Shown here: piece by piece, positions 59,398 to 64,000 of the stretch
How positions within the stretch are numbered: the first letter of the stretch is position 1
How the letters are laid out: every line of letters begins with the position of its first letter
Source: CAYVWB01 sp964455395
GTDB lineage: Bacteria > Desulfobacterota > Desulfovibrionia > Desulfovibrionales > Desulfovibrionaceae
Direction: 5' to 3'
NCBI GenBank assembly: GCA_964455395.1
Contig: CAYVWB010000003.1
Location: forward strand, 45,956-109,955
DNA length: 64,000 nt
Position numbers and translations under genes: made by a program
The notes under the pieces: generated by a model
Told to the model about the DNA's origin: nothing
Database searches by the model: none
Seen by the model: the letters and a program-made list of their open reading frames with translations, nothing else

Positions 59398-59874
59398 TCA
59401 CCATGTCACCTCGCCATCCTCCGCTTGCGGCGGCTGCGCTTGTGCAGGGACAAAGAGCAGCGGACACGGTGGGTTATGGTAGAGCTCCTCGCCCACGCCG
59501 CCAATCCACATCCTGTAGAGCCAGGAATGCGGGGTGAGGCCCAGCACCACCAGATCCGCTCCTGCGCGGCGCACTTCCTCGGCGATCTTCTGCTCCGGCA
59601 CCCCCTGGTACATGCGCTCCGTCACTTCCAGGCCTGCAGCGGCGAGCTGGGACTTCAGTTCGGTGAGAGCCGCGCGCTCGGCGCGCAGGTCGCAAGCAAG
59701 GCGATCACGCTCGTGCTGCGGACCTGGACCGTAGCCGACGAAGTCCGGCTCCGGCGCAGCGACGTGCAGCAACTCCACCGCCGCGCCGAAGGCTTTGGCC
59801 TGCGCTTGCGCCATGGCCACGGCCGCTGTCGTGCCGGGCCCCAGGTCCACGGGGACGAGTATCTTGCGTATCAT
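59398..59874 (-). CDS. Universal stress protein family protein
   Basis: 158 residues, one UspA domain: IRKILVPVDLGPGTTAAVAM at the N-terminus, AVELLHVAAPE, VVLGLTPHSWLY and a C-terminal NPPCPLLFVP. The nucleotide-binding G-x2-G-x9-G-(S/T) stretch is only partly conserved, so ATP binding is uncertain. Overlaps plsY by four bases. Confidence 0.85.
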   Translation of the reverse strand: MIRKILVPVDLGPGTTAAVAMAQAQAKAFGAAVELLHVAAPEPDFVGYGPGPQHERDRLACDLRAERAALTELKSQLAAAGLEVTERMYQGVPEQKIAEEVRRAGADLVVLGLTPHSWLYRMWIGGVGEELYHNPPCPLLFVPAQAQPPQAEDGEVTW

Positions 59875-60479
59875 TGTGTTTCTCCTGAAGATCGCTTGGC
59901 GCGCCAGGGTTTCTCACGTCCCGTGACGAGGCGGCCTATGTTCTCCCGGTGGCGCCAGTACACCAGCAGCGCCATGGCCAGAGAAAGCGGGATGAAGCGT
60001 GGCGTCTCGAACAGCAACAACCAGAGGGGCATGGTGGTGACCAGCGTCAGCGAGCCCAGCGAAACGAAGCCGGACGCTGCGATGACCGCCACGCAGCACG
60101 CCGCGGCGCACGCCAGGGGCCATGGCGCGGCGGCGGCCAGCACGCCCAGGGTGGTGGCCACGGCCTTCCCTCCCTTGAACCCCAAGAAGACGGAGTAGCA
60201 ATGACCCAGCACCGCGGCGAAAGCCACGAGGCTGATCCACGGCCACGGCGCGTGCGTCGCCACGGCCAAGGCGACCGGCGCGAACCCTTTCAGAAAATCC
60301 AGCACGAGCACCGCCACGCCCCATTTGACGCCGCAGGTCCGCGCCACGTTGGTGGCGCCGGGGTTGCGGCTGCCTTCTAGGCGGGGGTCCACGCCGCGCG
60401 TCAACCGCGCCACGAGCACGCCGAAGGAGACCGACCCCAGCAGGTACGCCGCGATCACCAGCAGAAGATGCCCGACCAT
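59871..60479 (-). CDS. plsY: Glycerol-3-phosphate acyltransferase PlsY
   Basis: 202 residues, five to seven helices. The three family motifs are intact: GSRNPGATNVART, GHCYSVFLGFKGGKAVATTLG and RHRENIGRL. Transfers acyl from acyl phosphate to glycerol 3-phosphate, the first step of phospholipid synthesis with PlsX. Confidence 0.95.
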   Translation of the reverse strand: MVGHLLLVIAAYLLGSVSFGVLVARLTRGVDPRLEGSRNPGATNVARTCGVKWGVAVLVLDFLKGFAPVALAVATHAPWPWISLVAFAAVLGHCYSVFLGFKGGKAVATTLGVLAAAAPWPLACAAACCVAVIAASGFVSLGSLTLVTTMPLWLLLFETPRFIPLSLAMALLVYWRHRENIGRLVTGREKPWRAKRSSGETQ

Positions 60480-60548
60480 ACGTATGCTCCCGTGTATGCC
60501 GTTCGCCGGCTCTGGATGAGTGCTTCCGGAGATTGACGCCAGCTCGCG

Positions 60549-62903
60549 CTAGGTCTCCCAGCCGGCCCAGTCGTCCTGGTGCGTGTCGGACTCCGGGGCC
60601 TCCCACGCTTCGAGTATATGGATCTGATTGGAGAGGGGGTCCACCTTGCCCAGCCGCAGCGTGAAGCGCTGGCCGGGGATGATCTTGTCGCCGAAGAGCG
60701 CACGGGGGCCGCGGATGAAGATCTGCAGAGCAGGCGCGGCCGTGGTGACCAGCTGGGGCGACTCGTCCACCACTTCGGCTTCCCACTCGGCCTTGTCCCC
60801 TGCCTGCTTCACCGCCAGCAGTTTCCAGTAGCGCGGTCTGAACCGCTGGATGCGGCCCACGGCCTCCAGTCTGCCGGAGAGCGCCGGCAACATGGCCTCC
60901 ATGGCGGTCTGGTCGAAGAGGGGCTCGCCATGGAGCAGCGTGTGGACGCACTGGGCCTCGTTCACCAGGTCCGCATAGCGCCGCAGCGGAGAGCTGGTGG
61001 GAGCGTAGGCCGCAAGCCCCAGCGTGGCGTGCCGCGCCGGCTTGGTCTGCAGGGTGGAGGGCCCCATGGCGCGCACCACGTGGTAGATCTGGTGGGGTTC
61101 GCTCCAGACGCCGGCGCTCTCCTTGGGCAAGGCGATATCCTGCGCGCGGTGGAAGAGGGGAACGGCGGCGGCGGCGGCCCAATCCGCAAGAACGCTGTTG
61201 ACGAGAATCATGAACTCGCTGACGAGCAGTTGCGCACGGGGGGTCTCCGCCTTCAGGGTCAGGGTGGCCCGCAGGGCGTGGCCTTCTCCTTCCAGCAGGA
61301 CCTCCGGTTCTGGACGTTTGATGACTGCGGCTCCGCGGCGGATGCGCCGGCGTTGCAACTGTTCGGCCAGTTCCCAGCCGGCGTCCAGCTGCGCGTCCAG
61401 CCCGGGACGAAGGTTTGGCTGCGCGTCAGGATTCGAGGGTTCGGCTCCCCCGGGAGAGCGCGCCAGCTCGATGGCGTCCTCGGCCTCGCCGTAGGTCATG
61501 TTGGCCTGCACGGTCACCCGTGCAAGCCGCAACCGACACGCCAACACGCCGCTTTCGTGTGCCGGGCGGGCCGCATCGCCCTCACCGTGTGCGTTTTCCC
61601 CGCGTTCTTCGCCCAGACGCATCTCCAGCAGCAGGCTCGGCCGGGACTGTTGCGCCGTCAGGCTGTAGGCGTCCACCCCCAGTCGCTCCGGCAGCATATG
61701 GCTGACGCCCTCCGGCAGATAGAGGCTGGAGGCGCGGTGGAAGACGTCTTTGTCCAGCTCGCCGCCCCAGGGCCAGCAGCACGCCGGGCACGCCAGCGCC
61801 ACAACCACCAGGAAGCCGCCCTCGGGGAGACGTGCTACGGCGAAGGCGTCGTCGATGTCGCGTGTGGCGGCGTCGTCCACGCTCACCAGCCGCTCCCGCA
61901 AGGCGGCGAAGGTCTCTTCGTGCGGGGCCAGCGCGGCTTCGTCGCCCAGGGCCATGCGGGCGACATGACGCTCGGCGCACACCGTGAGGTCGATGTCGTC
62001 TCCGAGCGCAGATGCAGGGGGGACGGTTCCCTCGGCAGCAGCGGCCAGCGCCTCGACGATGTCGGCGTGGGGTTCGCTCCACGCGTCGCCCGGAGCGTAG
62101 TCGCTCTGATCCATCAGGAAATTGTAATGCGCCGGCGCAAGCCCCCAGGACTGCGCCAGCAACAGGGGCATGCGCTGTTCATCCGGCAAGGTGGGCAGCC
62201 CCCGGGTGAGGGCTTTCCAGAGGGACTCGGTTTCCTGATCATCCGGCCGCGCGATGCGTCGCCAGAGGAGGGACTCCAGCGTCCGCCGCACGCCGGGGGT
62301 CAGGGCCTGGGCCCTGGCGTCGGCGTCCCGAGCGGGGACGTCGCCTTTCTTGCGGGCGTCCCAGAGGGCGCGGAAGAACTCCATGCCCTCGGCGGCGAGG
62401 CGTTCGCGTTCCTCGGCGGCTTGCTGTTCCTGGAGACGGGCCTCCACCTTCTCTGCGGGATGGATCTCGAAGGTCGGGGCGATGAGTTTGAAGTGGGACT
62501 TGCACTCCAGCAAGGCGCGTCCCAATGCGGCGAGGCGGTCCGGGTCATGGGCTTCGTCCCCTTGCCAGAGGATCTCGGCGAACCACTCCACCTCGGCGCG
62601 GGGGAGTTCGCCTTGCGCCAGCTCCCAGAGCGCCATGGCGTCCACGCCCTCCACCAGGGCGTCGCGTCGGGCCTGTCGTTCAGCCAGCGCAGCGAGGATC
62701 TCCCCGCGGGAAAGGGCTGGGTCCAGCTGGGGGCCGGCCCACGGCAACAGCCGGTCCAGCTTGTGGTTCATCTCCCGGCTGGTGGCGGTCAACAGCTTCA
62801 GCCGGCCGCTTTTCTCGCCCACCACGAACGCGAGATGCGGTTTGCCCCCTTGCATGAACTCCACCACACAGCCGGGTCCCGGGTAACGCACGCGCGCAGC
62901 CAT
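60549..62903 (-). CDS. RNB-domain 3'-5' exoribonuclease (RNase II/R family)
   Basis: 784 residues. The catalytic acidic cluster is complete in VSVDDAATRDIDDAF, matching the four Asp of RNase II, and the C-terminal TSSPLRRYADLVNEAQ has the catalytic Arg. Between them, the usual hIAD word after the second strand is replaced by VALACPACCWPWGGELDK, a cysteine-rich variation. The N-terminal 300 residues do not show clear cold-shock domains. Length lies between RNase II and RNase R. Degrades structured or unstructured RNA; precise class not determined. Confidence 0.88.
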   Translation of the reverse strand: MAARVRYPGPGCVVEFMQGGKPHLAFVVGEKSGRLKLLTATSREMNHKLDRLLPWAGPQLDPALSRGEILAALAERQARRDALVEGVDAMALWELAQGELPRAEVEWFAEILWQGDEAHDPDRLAALGRALLECKSHFKLIAPTFEIHPAEKVEARLQEQQAAEERERLAAEGMEFFRALWDARKKGDVPARDADARAQALTPGVRRTLESLLWRRIARPDDQETESLWKALTRGLPTLPDEQRMPLLLAQSWGLAPAHYNFLMDQSDYAPGDAWSEPHADIVEALAAAAEGTVPPASALGDDIDLTVCAERHVARMALGDEAALAPHEETFAALRERLVSVDDAATRDIDDAFAVARLPEGGFLVVVALACPACCWPWGGELDKDVFHRASSLYLPEGVSHMLPERLGVDAYSLTAQQSRPSLLLEMRLGEERGENAHGEGDAARPAHESGVLACRLRLARVTVQANMTYGEAEDAIELARSPGGAEPSNPDAQPNLRPGLDAQLDAGWELAEQLQRRRIRRGAAVIKRPEPEVLLEGEGHALRATLTLKAETPRAQLLVSEFMILVNSVLADWAAAAAVPLFHRAQDIALPKESAGVWSEPHQIYHVVRAMGPSTLQTKPARHATLGLAAYAPTSSPLRRYADLVNEAQCVHTLLHGEPLFDQTAMEAMLPALSGRLEAVGRIQRFRPRYWKLLAVKQAGDKAEWEAEVVDESPQLVTTAAPALQIFIRGPRALFGDKIIPGQRFTLRLGKVDPLSNQIHILEAWEAPESDTHQDDWAGWET

Positions 62904-62986
62904 GGCCAGCTCAGCTCCTGCCGCAAGGGCGCGGCGGGCCGTTCGTTCGGTGTGAGGGGAAGGAGCTCTGCATGAAAGGCGGAGCC

Positions 62987-64000
62987 TTAATGCTTGAAGG
63001 AGCGCTGTCCGGTGAAGACCATGGCCGCCTGGGGCGTGGCTTCGTTCACGGCCTGGATGACTTCATGATCGCGGATGGAGCCGCCGGGCTGCGCGATGGC
63101 CGTGACGCCTTGGGCGAGGACGAGGTCCACGCCGTCACGGAAGGGGAAGAAGCCGTCCGAGACGAGGACGCTTCCGGCGAGCCCGCCTTGAGCCAGGGCG
63201 GTTTCGGCGTCGATGTCGGCCAGGGTCCTGGCGGCGTCGGCGTCGTTGGCGGCTTTCGCTTTCAGCTCGTAGAGAGAGAGGCTTGCGCGGGCGTAGGCGA
63301 GGCGGTCCGCGAACTTGGTGTAGGCCTTGGCGATGGTGATCTCCACCACGCCCACGCGGTCCTGCTCGCCGGTGCCGATGGCGGTGGTGGCCCCGTTTTT
63401 GACGAAGATGACCGAGTTGGATGTGACGCCGGCTTCCACGGCCCAGGCAAAGAGCAGGTCCTCGGCTTCCCGGGGGCCGGGGGCGCGGGCCGCGAAATGA
63501 ACGCCATCCTTCTCGGCTTCGGCGGGGAGGAAGTCGTTCGCGGTGCGGATGCGGTTGATGAAGGAGAACTGCGCCACCAAGCCGCCGTCACACAGGCTCT
63601 TGATATCCAGGAAAGGCGCGTCGGTCATGAAGGCGAGGTCGGCCAATGCGGGAATCTCCAGGATGCGCAAGTTCTTGCGCTGCTTGAGCGTATCCACCAC
63701 TCCCGGATCGAACGCCGGGGCGGCCACCACTTCGAAGTAGGCCGCGTTGATGCGCTCGGCGGCGGCGGCGTCCAGGGCGCGGTTCACCACCACGGTCCCC
63801 CCGAAGGCTGCGATGCGGTCCGCCTGGAAGGCCTTTTCCAAGGCCACGGCCACGCCGTCGACGTCCCACGCGGCGCCGCAGGGGTTGTTGTGCTTCAGGA
63901 TGACAGCGGCGGGTTTCGCCGTGAGGTACTGAAGGATGTTGACGCCGTTGTCCACGTCCGTGAGGTTGATCTTGCCGGGGTGCTTGCCGGCCTGGAGCAT
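62987..64000 (-). CDS. purH: AICAR formyltransferase / IMP cyclohydrolase, 3' part
   Basis: The last 337 residues or so; the gene continues beyond the window. AICAR transformylase motifs: ILKHNNPCGAAW with the catalytic Lys-His, IAAFGGTVVVNRALD, VSDGFFPFRDGVD and IAQPGGSIRDHEVI. Adds a formyl group to AICAR in purine synthesis. Whether it is fused to the IMP cyclohydrolase domain cannot be seen. Stop is 83 bp before the ribonuclease start. Confidence 0.9.
   Translation of the reverse strand: MLQAGKHPGKINLTDVDNGVNILQYLTAKPAAVILKHNNPCGAAWDVDGVAVALEKAFQADRIAAFGGTVVVNRALDAAAAERINAAYFEVVAAPAFDPGVVDTLKQRKNLRILEIPALADLAFMTDAPFLDIKSLCDGGLVAQFSFINRIRTANDFLPAEAEKDGVHFAARAPGPREAEDLLFAWAVEAGVTSNSVIFVKNGATTAIGTGEQDRVGVVEITIAKAYTKFADRLAYARASLSLYELKAKAANDADAARTLADIDAETALAQGGLAGSVLVSDGFFPFRDGVDLVLAQGVTAIAQPGGSIRDHEVIQAVNEATPQAAMVFTGQRSFKH

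Noticed and set aside
60579..62975. 798-codon plus-strand frame opposite the ribonuclease
   Set aside because: Shadow; the minus strand carries the RNB catalytic motif.

Overview
The window is about 64 kb of GC-rich chromosome from a sulfate-reducing deltaproteobacterium, most likely in the Desulfovibrio group (Desulfovibrionales). The evidence is a desulforedoxin-like protein, a TupABC/TunR tungstate locus, HypDE hydrogenase maturation genes, a nickel importer, and an aromatic amino acid operon that begins with the archaeal-type ADTH synthase and dehydroquinate synthase II. No rRNA, tRNA, IS element, prophage or CRISPR array was found. Two 10-N scaffold gaps (in trpD and trpF) show that this is a draft assembly, and the contig ends beside both gaps look chimeric.

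Layout. 1-5 kb: the tail of a SPOR-domain gene, a membrane/spermidine-synthase fusion, a 36-residue protein with its own terminator, a sigma54 activator and an RlmM-like methyltransferase. 5.5-12.5 kb: a DUF2927 protein, a 1140-residue fusion of an endonuclease Q-like nuclease with a UvrD helicase that is translationally coupled to cbiR and cobU (cobamide remodelling and salvage), then a DHH phosphoesterase. 12.8-14.7 kb: amtB-glnB behind a good sigma54 promoter.

14.9-28.2 kb is the centrepiece. Thirteen tightly packed genes (two ADTH synthases, DHQ synthase II, pheA, aroA, tyrA, trpEGDCFBA) follow a leader that encodes a 27-residue peptide with Phe, Tyr and Trp codons in one cluster. The leader also has mutually exclusive antiterminator and terminator pairings. 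This looks like one attenuator that senses all three aromatic amino acids for an operon that makes all three.

28-37.8 kb: hypE and hypD (with a duplicated hypE 3' end), a small unknown gene, an EamA exporter and a complete branched-chain amino acid importer, livG-K-H-M-F. Its promoter is so close to livG that the mRNA should be nearly leaderless. 38-41.6 kb: an ABC exporter with a large insertion in its ATPase domain, a degenerate cNMP-fold protein and a STAS protein. 41.7-47.4 kb: a desulforedoxin-like protein and nikABCDE behind twin palindromes of NikR-site type. 47.5-53.4 kb: an AEC carrier, an EAL/HDOD protein, a gene-free 0.8 kb with 18-bp repeats, a GspE/PilB-type ATPase and a HATPase/STAS partner-switch pair. 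53.5-56.3 kb: tupA-B-C, divergent from tunR, with a shared control region. 56.4-64 kb: a fabF-type synthase, a lipoprotein, a D,D-carboxypeptidase, a universal stress protein, plsY, an RNB-family ribonuclease and the 3' part of purH.

Genes were called from reading frame, start/RBS context and motifs read by eye. Family names come from recalled signatures, not from a database search.
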